Of a DNA stretch of 64,000 nt, positions 1-11,121 are shown one piece after another. The notes beneath the pieces are model-generated. The model was given only the letters and a program-made list of their open reading frames with translations, did not search any database and had not been told where the DNA came from. The number at the start of each line of letters is the position of its first letter. Positions within the stretch are counted from its first letter, which is position 1. A program made the translations under genes and the position numbers. The DNA lies in NCBI GenBank assembly GCA_002749535.1, contig MZZL01000409.1:2310160-2374159 (forward strand). The letters run 5' to 3'. Source of the DNA: Apophysomyces variabilis. Taxonomy: Eukaryota > Mucoromycota > Mucoromycetes > Mucorales > Mucoraceae.

Positions 1-482
1 GTTGTGTGAGTAAGCTCCCTGCACTCCACTCGGTAAGTGAAAAAGAAATGTTGACTGTTTATGCACAGTGTCATTCATTATCTTCTGCTTCCAAGTCCTC
101 GCCAGGTGTTGCATCGCTTCAAGTCCTCTGCAGTGCGTTACACTCTAACCGGCCACTCATGGAAGCCGTGATTCTCTCTCTCGCCGCCCCCACCGACACA
201 GGTGCGCGGCCGGCCCCTACCTTTGGGTAGGATTACCCTTCGGGGGTAAGTAAAAAAATATGTCAAGCCATCCTTCCATTTACTAACCATGAACATTCTT
301 TTACGCTGCTCGAATGAATTTTGTGTCTACGGAAGGACCAAGTTGAGGTAAGTAAAATATATTTCCCGCATAATCCATTTAGTAATGACGCATATTTATA
401 TCCCTTTTAGCGCAAACTTGATCCTTTGCATGGATGCAAAATTTATTTAGAGTAGCGCAAAACTTGTTCAATAAACAGTATG
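1..482. repeat. Dispersed repeat, copy 1 (cut by the window edge)
   Basis: This segment aligns in direct orientation with about 22395-22856. Shared landmarks occur in the same order: a 'ctcgccaggtg' block, 'gtgcgttac', 'acccttcg', 'tgtcaagccatcctt', 'cgctgctcgaatgaattttg', 'cggaagg', 'acttcccgcata'-like sequence and a terminal 'ttcaataaacagta'. Homology stops just after the AATAAA-like end. The left end is cut by the window edge, so the full unit is unknown. It could be an LTR, the 3' end of a retroelement or an unclassified family. A short ORF at 6-230 is not conserved in the other copy and is not called as a gene. Confidence 0.75.
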
Positions 483-644
483 TGAGATTATCTGATTACG
501 AGTAGCAAACTATAAGACCCTTCCTGCCCAAACTAGAATAATTGATCCAGTTTGGGACCCTTGTATTCTGAACTATTGAAAGTCAGATTGCTTTAAGTGC
601 TACCGGTGCAAGTATGCCCCGCGTTGCTTTGGTAGTTGTTCACC

Positions 645-3600
645 ATGAGACCCTATGTTTCGAGCATTCTGCGTTCCTTAAGTCCCTATGTCTGTCATGT
701 GAATCGTCCGCTTTCATTACGCATCGCAAACTCTGCGACAGTTGTAAAGTCAAACGCTAGATTCCCAGTATCAAGATCGTTTCAACTTGGTCGCGTTATA
801 AAAGAAGAACGCAACAGCACGAATCGACTCATAAATGAGAAGAGTCCCTATCTTTTGGTGGGTTCCTGCGATTCATGGCCTATTAGCTTATGTTTTGTAT
901 TCTCGAATATATTTTATATGCTTAAACAACAATTCAGCAACATGGTATGTCTTTACACAGGTTCTTTTCTATGATTCTGAAGAAATAGCAATATACAATC
1001 TTAACTGTATGTTTTATTCCTGTATTTCTAAACTGAGCAGCCCGTAATCCGGTACGTCTCGTACTTGTTACCACTGCCCAAGATTAAATCAATCTTTATC
1101 TAGGTTGATTGGTACCCTTGGGGGAAGGCAGCATTTGAAAAAGCAAAGGTCGAAAACAAACCTATTTTCCTAAGCATTGGTTATAGCACCTGCCAGTAAT
1201 TTCCCAATGTAGTATCACACATAGTTTCTAATATTGCTTTAGTTGGTGCCATGTCATGGAGCATGAATCGTTCGAGAACCAAGAAATAGCCGACATCATG
1301 AACAAGCATTTTGTCAATATCAAAGGTAATCTGTTTGTCTACGACTATCTGCTGATTCTCTTCAATTAGTCGATCGGTAAAAAAACGATCATGGTTTACT
1401 GGTGAATCGTACTGCTCACCGCTGTCTTTAGAGAAGAAAATCCAGGAGTGGATAAGCTGTATATGACTTACGTACAATTGACTGCAGGCAGAGGTGGATG
1501 GCCAATGTCCGTCTTTTTGACGCCAGATTTATGTCCCTTCTTTGGTGCGACATATTTTCCTCCTGAAGATACCAACGGCTCCCCTGGGTTCAAGACTTTA
1601 CTTCGGCGTGTCGCTGATGTGTGGGAACTGTCGCCCGAAAAGTTGAAGGAGAATGGGGAAACGGTTATAAAGCAACTCAGAGACTATATCGCAGTATGTT
1701 GAGTAATGGGGTGATGGTTGCATTAATCCGGTATTAGTCTAAACCAGGATCAGCGTCAGCAGAATTACATCCAGATAGCGTGGCTGCTGAAGCGTATGAT
1801 CACTTTGCAACTAACTTTGATTCGGAATATGGTGGCTTTACGGATGCGCCTAAGTTTCCGACTCCTGTACAGATCTCCTTTCTAATGGATTACTATGGCT
1901 ATAAGCGCCATGACAAAAGCGCCGAGGATAAGGCGGGGAAAGCCCTAAATATGGCATTATTCACACTTCAGGTATGTAATCATTTTAATCCATACTTGTT
2001 ATACTTATCTGACTATCAGAAAATTGCTGCCGGTGGCATTCATGGTTAGTGTACATGACATGTAGCGGTCTCAGATAAAAATACTGATCATATCGCGTAC
2101 TACTGCAGACCATGTCGGAAGCGGATTTCATCGGTACGTCTCACTATATGGAAACATCGCTTACATCATACGATAGCTATAGTACGGACAAACATTGGCA
2201 TGTGCCACATTTCGAAAAAATGCTTTATGATCAAGCGCAGTTGCTATCTTCTTATGTTGCAGCCCATCAAATTACGAAAGAGCAAGTATATGCAGACATC
2301 GCAAAGGATATCATCCGCTACGTCTCGCGAGATTTACAGCATTCCAAGGGCGGCTTTTATTCTGCCGAGGACGCTGATTCTTTTCCTACATCTGATTCGA
2401 AGGTCAAACTTGGTAACTCTAGAGATATACGCATGCCTCTTTTCTCACGAAGCTCACTATTAGAGGGTGCATTTTGCGTGTGGGAGCAAGCAGAACTAAA
2501 CCGTGTGCTGGGACAGAAACAAGCGGCCGTGTTTAACCATTACTATGGTGTGAGAGAGACAGGCAATGTGGATCCCTTACAAGATCCATACAACGAGCTA
2601 AAAAACAAGGTTCGTTTGTGTTAAGCATTTAAGATGTGCGAGCTTTATTCATAATCTCATATCTAGAATGTTTTGACCGCGATCTCGACTATAGAAAAGA
2701 CAGCCAAGGCTTTTCATATGTCGCCGGACGTAGTAAAAGAGCTTTTAGGGGACAGCAAATGTAAACTTTGGAGTTACCGAAAGAAACATAGACCCGCCCC
2801 TCACTTGGATGACAAGGTTAGTTCATGTTGCCAAAATGCATTAATTGGATATTAACTTATTGAAACTTGGAAACCTAGATCTTAACTTCTTGGAATGGTA
2901 CACCATGAACACTAACGTAATATGCATTTTCTCAGCGCTACGTAGGTTTAATGATTTCTGGGCTATCACAGGCAGCACAGGTTTTCGGGGAACAATCTAT
3001 TTTAGATCTTGCTACTGATGCTGCCAGATTTATCCATAAGGAGCTATATCAACCGAACACAAATATACTGTTTCGAAGCTACCGACACGGACCTTCTACA
3101 ATCGAAGGGTTTTTGGATGACTATAGGTAAAAATACGAATTACTACTGCATTTTGCAATGATAAGTTCCAAATAATTAACTGATACGAACAGCTTTCTTA
3201 TTCAAGGTCTGTTAGACCTCTATGAAGCCACCTTTGACGAACAGTGGATCGAGTGGGCGCACGCGCTTCAGACAAAGCAGAATGAATTGTTCTACGACGA
3301 GGAAAATGGCGGGTATTTCAGTGTCCGCGAAAGCGACAAAAGCATTCTTGTGAGGTTAAAGGATGGTATGGCAATTTGTAACGGCAATGGCACTGTTTAA
3401 CATTCTTTAACAGAGCAAGACGGAGCGGAACCCTCTGCGTATGTTTTTTGTATTCTCACGCCCGTAGATTAATTTTTCGGATGATTTATGGGTTATAGGA
3501 ATGCCGTTTCCTTGAAAAACCTTGTTCGTCTAGGGACACTACTAGAAGAACAAAGCTATGTGGCAAAGGCTCAAGATACGTTGGAGGCATTTGAACTAGC

Positions 3601-3965
3601 GATGAGTCGGTTTCCTTTTGCTATGCCGGCTTTAGTCAACACGTTTTTACTGATATCTCAGGGTGTGAAACAGGTAATACAAATGTTAATCGATTGTTTT
3701 TAATATTTTCACCTAGATCGTTCTTACTGGTGAAGAGAATGAGAAAATGTACAATTTTGAGCAAGCTATACGACAGCCATACATGCCAAATAAGCTTGTG
3801 GTACGAGCAAAAGAGGGTGGTATCATTGCAAGTAAAAATGCAACGATCGCCCAGCTTGCTTCCTCTTATAACTCTAAAGAGCCGATGGTCCACATTTGCG
3901 AAAATTTCACTTGCGGATTACCGATTGGAGAACTCACGGAGCTGCGAAAACGTTTAGAAAATTGA
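645..3965 (+). CDS. Thioredoxin-domain protein of the SPATA20/YyaL (DUF255) family
   Basis: I reconstruct 19 exons: 645-857, 938-944, 1041-1051, 1104-1195, 1243-1325, 1370-1376, 1432-1693, 1738-1971, 2020-2044, 2109-2133, 2177-2412, 2464-2609, 2667-2816, 2879-2897, 2946-3126, 3193-3365, 3414-3438, 3499-3673 and 3717-3965. They total 2313 nt, giving 770 aa with no frame break. The thioredoxin-like N-terminal domain reads SPYLLQHARNPVDWYPWG, then CHWCHVM (a CxxC-type motif), [15 protein letters not shown] and [11 protein letters not shown]. The C-terminal part resembles a six-hairpin glycosidase fold ([35 protein letters not shown]). The first ~65 residues are Arg/Ser-rich without acidic residues, which suggests mitochondrial import. 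Family members are thought to act in redox or sugar metabolism, but the biochemical role is not established. ATG 645 is the first in-frame ATG. Three exons are microexons. Confidence 0.93.
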
Positions 3966-4736
3966 TTTTTTCAATGGAAACAGACTTAAACATACCATTG
4001 AAACAAAAATATAACAAAGTTGCAGTTAATGCATAGCGTTTCTGTGAACCGTAGTATGGAAGGTAGCATATTAAGCTAGCAATCTCAGTTGTCTCAGAGA
4101 GCGTGTTCCCTTGTAAGAAGTCGATTAAACGATGATTGGGATTGGATGCTACGCTACCTTTCTTCGGAACAGACAAACTACAGGATTTGTATACTGTGAA
4201 GATATATGAACAATTGCTTATCCTTTATCCACGCTATATAACACTTTGCGAATAAGACACAATACAAAACACTTCAAAGAACTACTTTTCCCCGGCGCCA
4301 GCTCGATGTTTTAGGAGCTGCAAGAACGACAAAGCGGTGACAAGTACAGGTACTGCAAAGATCGGCTAGTGTTCCACCGAATATGTCAATCAAATCTTGG
4401 CATAAAGAGACTTCTGAACGAGTTAAGGACATTCTACTCGTAACTATATGCATTAGATTTCAAATTATCTATTTGTCAAGATCGGCTTGTGGGTGGGAAG
4501 GAGAAGCACTCAGTGACAACCTTTCCTCCGAGTACCCAGCAATCAAGCTTCTAATATTTTCAGAGCTTCTCTTATTCCCAGAGCCATTGCATTATCTCAG
4601 GGACTTAAACATAATAAACGAAAAAGATTGCAATGATCAATTGCAGTTTCCTTTTGGCGCATCTCTGCTTATATGCTGATAGCGCAACGGCGAGACCTGA
4701 TTGGTTGAAAAATTTAAGGAAAAAAGCAAAAAGTAA
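3966..4736. other. Intergenic, no gene recognised
   Basis: Between the SPATA20-like gene and the tRNA. The short open frames here show no recognisable motif, no plausible splice continuation and no repeat. The only functional sequence I see is the T-rich run (on the minus strand) next to the tRNA 3' end, which is described with the tRNA. Confidence 0.5.
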
Positions 4737-4808
4737 GCCCTACGGGGGGGTCGAACCCCCAACCTTGAGATTAAGAGTCTCACGCTCTGCCGATTGAGCT
4801 AGCAAGGC
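4737..4808 (-). tRNA. tRNA-Lys (anticodon CUU)
   Basis: Read on the minus strand, the 72-nt sequence folds as a cloverleaf. The acceptor stem is GCCTTGC with GTAGGGC (two G-U pairs). The D-arm is in TAGCTCAATCGG (A box). The anticodon stem-loop is GAGA-CTCTTAA-TCTC, with anticodon CTT at plus-strand 4773-4775 (read in reverse). The T-arm holds GGTTCGACCCC (B box). No intron is present. Just past the 3' end the minus strand reads TTACTTTTTGCTTTTTT, a good RNA polymerase III terminator. CCA is not encoded. Confidence 0.95.
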
Positions 4809-5654
4809 ATTCTCTTTTTGTGTACCTTGTGTGATAATTTTTCTGGCCTCATCATCCGAGTAAATGCAACATGGAAAGAATGAAAAGATGGAGCCTTTGG
4901 GAGTAAAGAATGGTGGAAAGTTTATCTTGCTCTTCAAGTACACGGCTAGGTACACTACACGTTGGCCTAGGTGCGCGACCTTTGCTCTTGGTTTGGTGCA
5001 CACCTGCCTTGTACGTGCACACCTCTTATGGACCTGGTTGGTACACCACAATCAATTATTTGTACACGCACATCCGCCTCGGACGTAAATGGTCATTTGG
5101 TGTAACTTGGAAAATATGACTGAATCCTTCCTCCCATTCTTTCCTAGTGATCGCATGCTTTTCCTAACTTATATCCTTAGCGTTTACCTCCGTTTTGTAT
5201 GGTTTCAGTTTTAAGTTAGTTCTAGTGAATTTCCCTCTTTGGTTGAATAGTTTCAGAAGAAGTAAAGACACTGGGGAGGAAAAAAAACCTCTTTCACAAA
5301 AAGAGAGAAAAGGCATCTCCTTGGCGAGACCTTTTGACCTCAAGAACCAGAACCGTATTGTACTTGCAGACATCTTTTTCTGGATACAGTGAATTTAGAG
5401 TGTCTTTGAGATTGCTTTTGAGAAAGGATCTAAGAACTCATCTTTACTGCCAAGATCGTTTGAAGTGATATTGTTTATTTGGTGACTCCCTTTTGTTATC
5501 TTCCTTTCATATATTTTATTTTGTTCTCACTCTCTTCTACTACCCTTCATTATATCTTTTCCTTAACCTGACCCTCCCTCAATTGTATTTTGTTTGAACA
5601 GTTGTACTTTTGTGTCTGGTACTATTTTATTTATTTCTACCCCTATCCTTCTTT
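4809..5654. other. Intergenic, no gene recognised
   Basis: Short open frames overlap on both strands between about 4740 and 5400, without family motifs, codon bias or splice pattern. The sequence is T-rich from about 5470 up to the inverted-repeat element. I see no RNA gene or tandem repeat. Confidence 0.45.
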
Positions 5655-5681
5655 CACTGCGGTCAAAAAAAGATTCTACCA
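5655..5681 (+). repeat. Left terminal inverted repeat
   Basis: CACTGCGGT at 5655-5663, an unmatched 8-nt spacer, then GATTCTACCA at 5672-5681. Both blocks match the right end exactly. Confidence 0.8.
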
Positions 5682-6995
5682 TCGGTAGAAACTTGGTGGA
5701 ATCTCAGATTCCACCACCTTTCCACCACCTTTCCACCGCTTTTCCACCATGCGGTGGAATCTCTTCAAAGGTTTGTGGAATGTACCTTCCACCACCTTTT
5801 CCACCACCTTTCTACTACCCCCCCAAGTTCAACAATTGGATGAACTGCTATATGACAGAGACCATTACGTTAATGTTATTGGATCAAGTAGTATGCATTA
5901 GAGGCTAACGTTTTAGTTTCATTCGACCATATTCCTTTATTCAAGCACTTTTTATTGGATTAACTTGCCTACAACGATACATTCTATTGGAGCTACTGAT
6001 TTTTATCTAGTCTATCCGATTGGATGTTCTTTTCGTTGTGTACATTATTTTAGCCATTAAGATACACTTCTTTATCATATACAAGGAAGCTTCTTTAGCT
6101 ATATATATAGGAAAAAAACAGACACTTTTATTTTCTTGGAGCTATGTAGCGTAATGTACTAACAAATAGCTAACTTTATGCTTAGTTTTATATTATCTTA
6201 CCTAATTACTGAAGGTTAAAGAAGCATAGCTTTTAAAAATGACAATTAGTAAAACGTACTAAAAGCTAACACACAGTAGCATACCTAAGCCAGCATGCAA
6301 TAACGAATGGCAGCATTACGTATAGGCCTACAAAAAGTTACCTTGCCAAGTAATTAAATTACGACGTAAAAAAGTATCTGTACCATTAAAAAGTATGTCA
6401 TCTTTCTCTGTTTCCATTTTGTTAAGAAACGAAAGCTACTCTATATAATAATCAAAAAGTCAAGATTAGTTACATTTAGGTCAATCAATCAAAATACCTT
6501 ATTAAAAGTAAGAAGCAAGCTCTTCTATAACGTAGTGATCATTCTAGCTATCAAAAGAAAAAAAGAATGAGATGCTATGAAATGAAGATAAAAGCTTACC
6601 AGCAAAGGGTATGCTTTTAGATCAAGGTTGCATATTATTAGGATCATATACTAGCAACGTTTTCAAAGTGAGTTTTCTGATGAAGAAGTGGTAAAACACT
6701 ATGAAACAAAAAATGGTATAGAGGAAAAAGTTTGCAAAAGAAAAGGATGAATAAAAGGAAAACGCGGATAACTCTGTAAAAAAAAAAGAAACCATGTTAG
6801 AAGCGCGTGACATAAATAATTATGCAGTTCCTGGGAAATGTGAATGCACTAGTTTTGCTGTGGTAACTTAATTTTGTATGCATGTCTGCTACAGTAACAG
6901 CGTTTGGGGGGAGAGAAAAATGTGGTAATATAAGAAATTCTACCACCTGGGTGGAAAGTGGGTGGAACCAGAGATTCTACCATGTGGTGTAAAGG

Positions 6996-7022
6996 TGGTA
7001 GAATCACCCTTCAACCGCAGTG
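6996..7022 (-). repeat. Right terminal inverted repeat
   Basis: TGGTAGAATC at 6996-7005 and ACCGCAGTG at 7014-7022 are exact reverse complements of the left-end blocks, with the same 8-nt spacing. Confidence 0.8.
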
Positions 7023-8642
7023 ATTTTTGTACTTACTTGTCACAGTACATAAGCACCGCACGTGTCACTCTAAAGATTAACCATTTAAACTTTATTAATA
7101 TGCTATAATTATACGATTGGGTTTTCTCATGTCACTGTTATGTTGTAAAAAACTAGACGACACGTATATATGGTAAAACAACTATGCCTTCAATAGAAGA
7201 TTAATGATTGTTTTAAATTGATTACAACTGGAATTAAAGTTAGTTCTTTAATAAAAAACTAAAAAAGTAGAAGTTATTTTTAATTTAAAAGAAAAGTATG
7301 ATTGAGATTCTTAAAAGCATTAAGTAGTTTATAAAATGTTAGCATAGTTAATTATGTTTGTATAAAACTGAAAGCGGCAACACTGAAAAGCAACATTCAG
7401 ATGATGTTAGCAATGCTGGAATAGCTAAGTAATTAACGAACATTCATATAGAAATTTACAATAATGAAATGCTACTCATTGCATCATCTAAATGAATTAG
7501 TAAAGCACAAAAGTTCATCTCAGTTAATTACAGAAGAATGCGAATGTTAAGCTAATTCTGACATATAATACCTTTTTACATTATGATGACCATATTTTCT
7601 ATAAGGAACGGTCTCTTTTTACCATAACTATTCTATATATGGTTCTATATTCCTTTATTTCTCAATAAAATAGTTTTCTATATAATCTTTTACATTCCTT
7701 TTTAGTTAAATTGGGTTCGGTTCAGTTCTTTGCTGGAACCAAACTATGCGGAACTCCTAAACAGAATATAGCCAAACCTGAGAAAAAAATCAGACCAACA
7801 TGATAGAATTAGGCAAACAAACTTTGTATACTTAGTATGTATGAGTTATTAAGAAATACGAGTAAAGCCAATAGATTTTTTTCTGAGGTTTTTATTATAA
7901 GGTTTAATGTCTAACAGGCTAGTTTAATAAATTAAATCGGTTTGTTATTTTACTATGCCAAAAAAATTTAGCAACCTGTAGCTGGCTTCTTACAGAAATA
8001 TATTTGGATCGGCTGATGGATCATGACTGTTTACGAACATTAATTGGTTGTTATAGCGTTTTGTCTTTATAAATGCTGTCTAGGTTCTGTAAAATATAAG
8101 CCTGTAGTATCATGAGTATCAACTCCGATGAGTCTACGTATCATGCTGTATCTCGTTAAAATAATACTGTCTAGCTGAAGTATTCAGTTTAATAGGGCTA
8201 ATGGACGGCATAACAATCTGGACAGGGATTTCTCTGTTTAGAGCAGTGATGACTATAAGCTAAACATCTTAGTTGTCGTTTACATATTGTTCCAGTTAAA
8301 TTCTGCAATAAGTCTGTGGGAGGCATTTTAGCAATGAACGTTCGCCCACTTCGCCTACTCTTGCGCTACAAATTAATGACTGTACATATCCACGTATAAA
8401 CTTTAAAAGCGACTAATGGCTACATTTAGATATGATGAGAGTTTACACTTTTTGATCCATATTATATTGTTGCTAAATGGTCTAGATAAATTGTATTGGG
8501 CATTTGTAAATCGTGCTCATTCTAGAAAGAGACAAAGGACAAACCCTTTTTTGGTACATGCGTTCTTTTAAGCAGTGAATGCGTTGTAGCTATCCAATCA
8601 GGCATTAGATATCGTATAGGCTAGTACTCCATTTATTTATGG
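7023..8642. other. AT-rich intergenic DNA, nothing recognised
   Basis: A 1.6-kb, strongly AT-rich stretch with stops in all frames. No coding motif, RNA gene or repeat unit was found. It separates the inverted-repeat element from the 3' end of the prolidase gene. Confidence 0.5.
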
Positions 8643-10235
8643 TTACGCGTCAACCTTTCTCTTCTTATTCTCTTTTTCCGAGTTGTTAGCCATCAAGGCT
8701 TCGATTTCTTCAATCTCTTTTGGCACCGTAGTCAAGTTGATGTAACCATCCTCGGTAATAGCGATATTGTCCTCGATACGGACGCCACCCACAGATTTAT
8801 ACTTATTCAGAGCTTCTTCGTTAATGTATTTTCTGGTAACTTCTGATTTGAGCAATGGCTTAATGATGAAGTCACAGAAATAGATGCCAGGTTCGATGGT
8901 GACAACGTTGCCAACTGCAAGTGTGCGGCGCATACGCAAGTAACGATAGCCTGGTCGGTCAATACGGTCGACACCTTCAGGATAGCCACCGACATCATGA
9001 ACGTCCAAACCAAGCATATGTCCAACTTGACAGCACCAATTCAGCATACAATGGAAATCCCTTCCAAACCCTTTACTTACCGCCGTGTGGGAAAAACCCA
9101 GCGACAACATCATTTTCCAAAATCTCTTGCTTATCTCCAATTAGAATGCCAGCTTTACATAAACCATCGCAAGCGGTTTCCATGGCTATTTGATGGATAG
9201 ATTCATATGGCACACCAGCCTTGCATTTAGCAAGACATGCCTAGGATCAATTGTACCATCAATATCTCTAGTTTTCTTTTGGTTCAACTACCTTTTGCAT
9301 ATCAAGGACGATGCTGTAGATCACAGCTGCTTCTGGCGAGAACTTGCCATTAACAGGGAAAGTTCGTGTTATATCCGACGCGTAGCAGTTATATTCTGCA
9401 CCGGCATCTACCAAGAGCAGATCTGTAGGCCTATCAATAGGCGCATTGTTCTTGTTATAGTGCAAAGTTGCTGCATTTTTTCCTACTCCCACAATGGGAT
9501 AATAGGATTGGAAGAAGGCGCCCTTTCGAGCAGATTCATACAGGAACAGCGCATGAAGTTCGGATTCATTGATGCCGGTATGAACAGTTTGCATCAGCTA
9601 ACAACGAGTAAGCCTGGGTAGTCAACTACTTTACCACTAGTAATAGATACCTTGATGTGTGCATCCGAAGATATTTTGTTAGCTTGTCGGATAATCTCAA
9701 TTTCCCAGTCTGCCTTGACAGTTCTAGCCTCGCAAAAGGCAGTGTAAAGGGATTTGTTCTCTTCCTCGCTAGCCAGCTTCACTCGGCTCAATTCCAACCT
9801 GTCGGTATTGACAATGGGTAATGTGTAGACAACAGATGCCTTGGATAGCACATCATTAAGATCATTCAGATAGATTACTTCGTCAACATCGTACTTAGAG
9901 GCCAATGCTTCTAAGGAGTCCGGCATGCCCATCCACATGACTTCATCTGGATTTACAGGAGGTGCTACCAACTGAATGTGCTTTGTATTAATATCAATCA
10001 CAACATGGAAACCGGGTTCGGAAACGCCTAAGTCGAGATGAAATGAGATGTAACAAGAGAAGAAACGCGTACCTGTGACATAAAAGAAATTGCTCTCTTG
10101 ACGGAAGGGTAACTCAACATCCGTATTGTCTCTTTCTTGCATAACTTGTCCATTCAGATAAATAAGGCCCTCCGAAGCATTAAAGTTTTGGAGTATCTTC
10201 TGAACGTTTTGCCGTGTCGGTAATTTCTGAGCCAT
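8643..10235 (-). CDS. Xaa-Pro dipeptidase (prolidase), metallopeptidase M24B
   Basis: Five exons on the minus strand (10073-10235, 9651-10027, 9292-9597, 9081-9240, 8643-9025) give 462 aa. The enzyme cleaves Xaa-Pro dipeptides with a dinuclear metal centre, usually Mn, in the cytosol and so recycles proline. The N-terminal creatinase-like domain is followed by the pita-bread domain. The metal ligands are visible: two Asp in LLLVDAGAEYNCYASDITRT, His in FFPHGVGHMLGLDVHD, Glu in VVTIEPGIYF and Glu in GGVRIEDNIAI. The length matches eukaryotic prolidases. ATG 10235 begins MAQKLPTRQNVQKIL. The C-terminus is a Lys/Glu-rich tail. All four introns are short (45-55 nt) GT-AG introns. No damage is seen. 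Confidence 0.93.
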
Positions 10236-10721
10236 TGAAAAAGACGTAACCGTGCGAAAAAAAAGAGGAAGCCGAAAATTTAGTGCCCTTTCCGTTTTTT
10301 TAAAGGGAAAAAATGCGTTTTCCCCGATTTAGGACATCAAGTCACACCCGACAAGGTTCTAATTGCACTGTGCCTGAGAAAGAAAAAGTCTTACTAACGT
10401 GCTGCGGTGAGAAGGTATTCCCTCATCCGTAGCGTAAATAATAAATTTCCTTATCAAACAACAATTGCTTACCGGTAACAGCATACTTCAATCCTGAAAT
10501 ACGCTTTGGCTTTCTCTAAGCTGATATTATGGAGAAGGGAAAATCGTTTTCCGCACCAATCCGTTAGACAGATAGCAGGTCGCCCGAAAAAGACAAAAAG
10601 GTAAACAGAGACAGAAAGCCCCCCATATTGATCCAAAAAGGAATATTTCACGCGGTTCCTCAATTGGAAGCGATTTGTGTCGCTGGATTCGAAAATGTCA
10701 GCCTATAGGATGAGATGCATC
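10236..10721. other. Divergent intergenic region between prolidase and a small gene
   Basis: Shared upstream region of two divergently transcribed genes. It contains A-rich runs near the prolidase start. The only open frame (10469-10663, minus) has no recognisable content. Confidence 0.4.
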
Positions 10722-10723
10722 TC

Positions 10724-10732
10724 TATATAAAA
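10724..10732 (+). promoter_or_regulatory. TATA box candidate
   Basis: CTCTATATAAAAG lies about 50 bp upstream of the ATG at 10782. Position and sequence fit a TATA element for the small protein gene; no other core-promoter evidence is available. Confidence 0.5.
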
Positions 10733-10781
10733 GAGCAGAAGCGATTTGAATGTCTGTCGTTTTAGCTTTCCATTTTTATCT

Positions 10782-11018
10782 ATGCATTTTCCTCACTTTG
10801 GCCACAAATCCAAGTCTTCCGAGGCAGACAAGGACAAAGAAAAGAAGCAGAAAGAAGAGAAAAAAGAGAGATCCGAAGGTATCACACCACCCAAGGGTTT
10901 CCTCAACGATGCGATGAGAACAAGCAAGCAACCGGATACTCTCTATAACTTTGATGATCCGATGGCACGGCGATTAGGACCTGTGCCCACCACAGACCCA
11001 ACCAACACTGGTGCTTGA
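10782..11018 (+). CDS. Small charged protein of unknown function (78 aa)
   Basis: A single-exon frame starting at ATG 10782 (MHFPHFGHKSKSS). It has a central Lys/Glu-rich low-complexity stretch, about residues 10-29, and a non-repetitive C-terminal half (GFLNDAMRTSKQPDTLYNFD, then DPMARRLGPVP). There is no signal peptide or membrane segment. The specific C-terminal half and the TATA box upstream suggest a real gene, but I do not recognise the family. An in-frame ATG 36 nt upstream (10746) falls very close to the expected transcription start, so 10782 is preferred. The gene is convergent with glutamine synthetase, whose stop is 104 bp away. Confidence 0.6.
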   Translation: MHFPHFGHKSKSSEADKDKEKKQKEEKKERSEGITPPKGFLNDAMRTSKQPDTLYNFDDPMARRLGPVPTTDPTNTGA

Positions 11019-11121
11019 CCTTTACCATTTATTAAGATGGTTTTCTGTTTTATCTCTTTATTAAAAAGAATAGGCATTAAAAATGACTGTCGTAATAGTG
11101 TGCTTTGAATATTACATCGCT

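Larger units (their letters stand above)
5655..7022. mobile_element. Non-autonomous DNA transposon-like element with terminal inverted repeats
   Basis: The two ends are inverted copies. The left end reads CACTGCGGT, 8 nt, then GATTCTACCA. The right end, read in reverse complement, has the same 9 nt, the same 8-nt spacing and the same 10 nt. Next to the left terminus are about five TTCCACC(ACC) units (5706-5815). The right terminus carries the complementary GGTGGAA/GGTAGAA units (6930-7005). Such subterminal repeats are usual transposase-binding sites. CACTG termini plus subterminal repeats recall CACTA (EnSpm) elements. The 1368-bp interior is AT-rich and has no transposase, so any mobility would need a helper in trans. 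I could not find a convincing target-site duplication, so the superfamily is tentative. Confidence 0.72.

Noticed and set aside
6..230. 74-codon ORF at the left edge
   Set aside because: It lies inside dispersed repeat copy 1 and is not preserved in copy 2.
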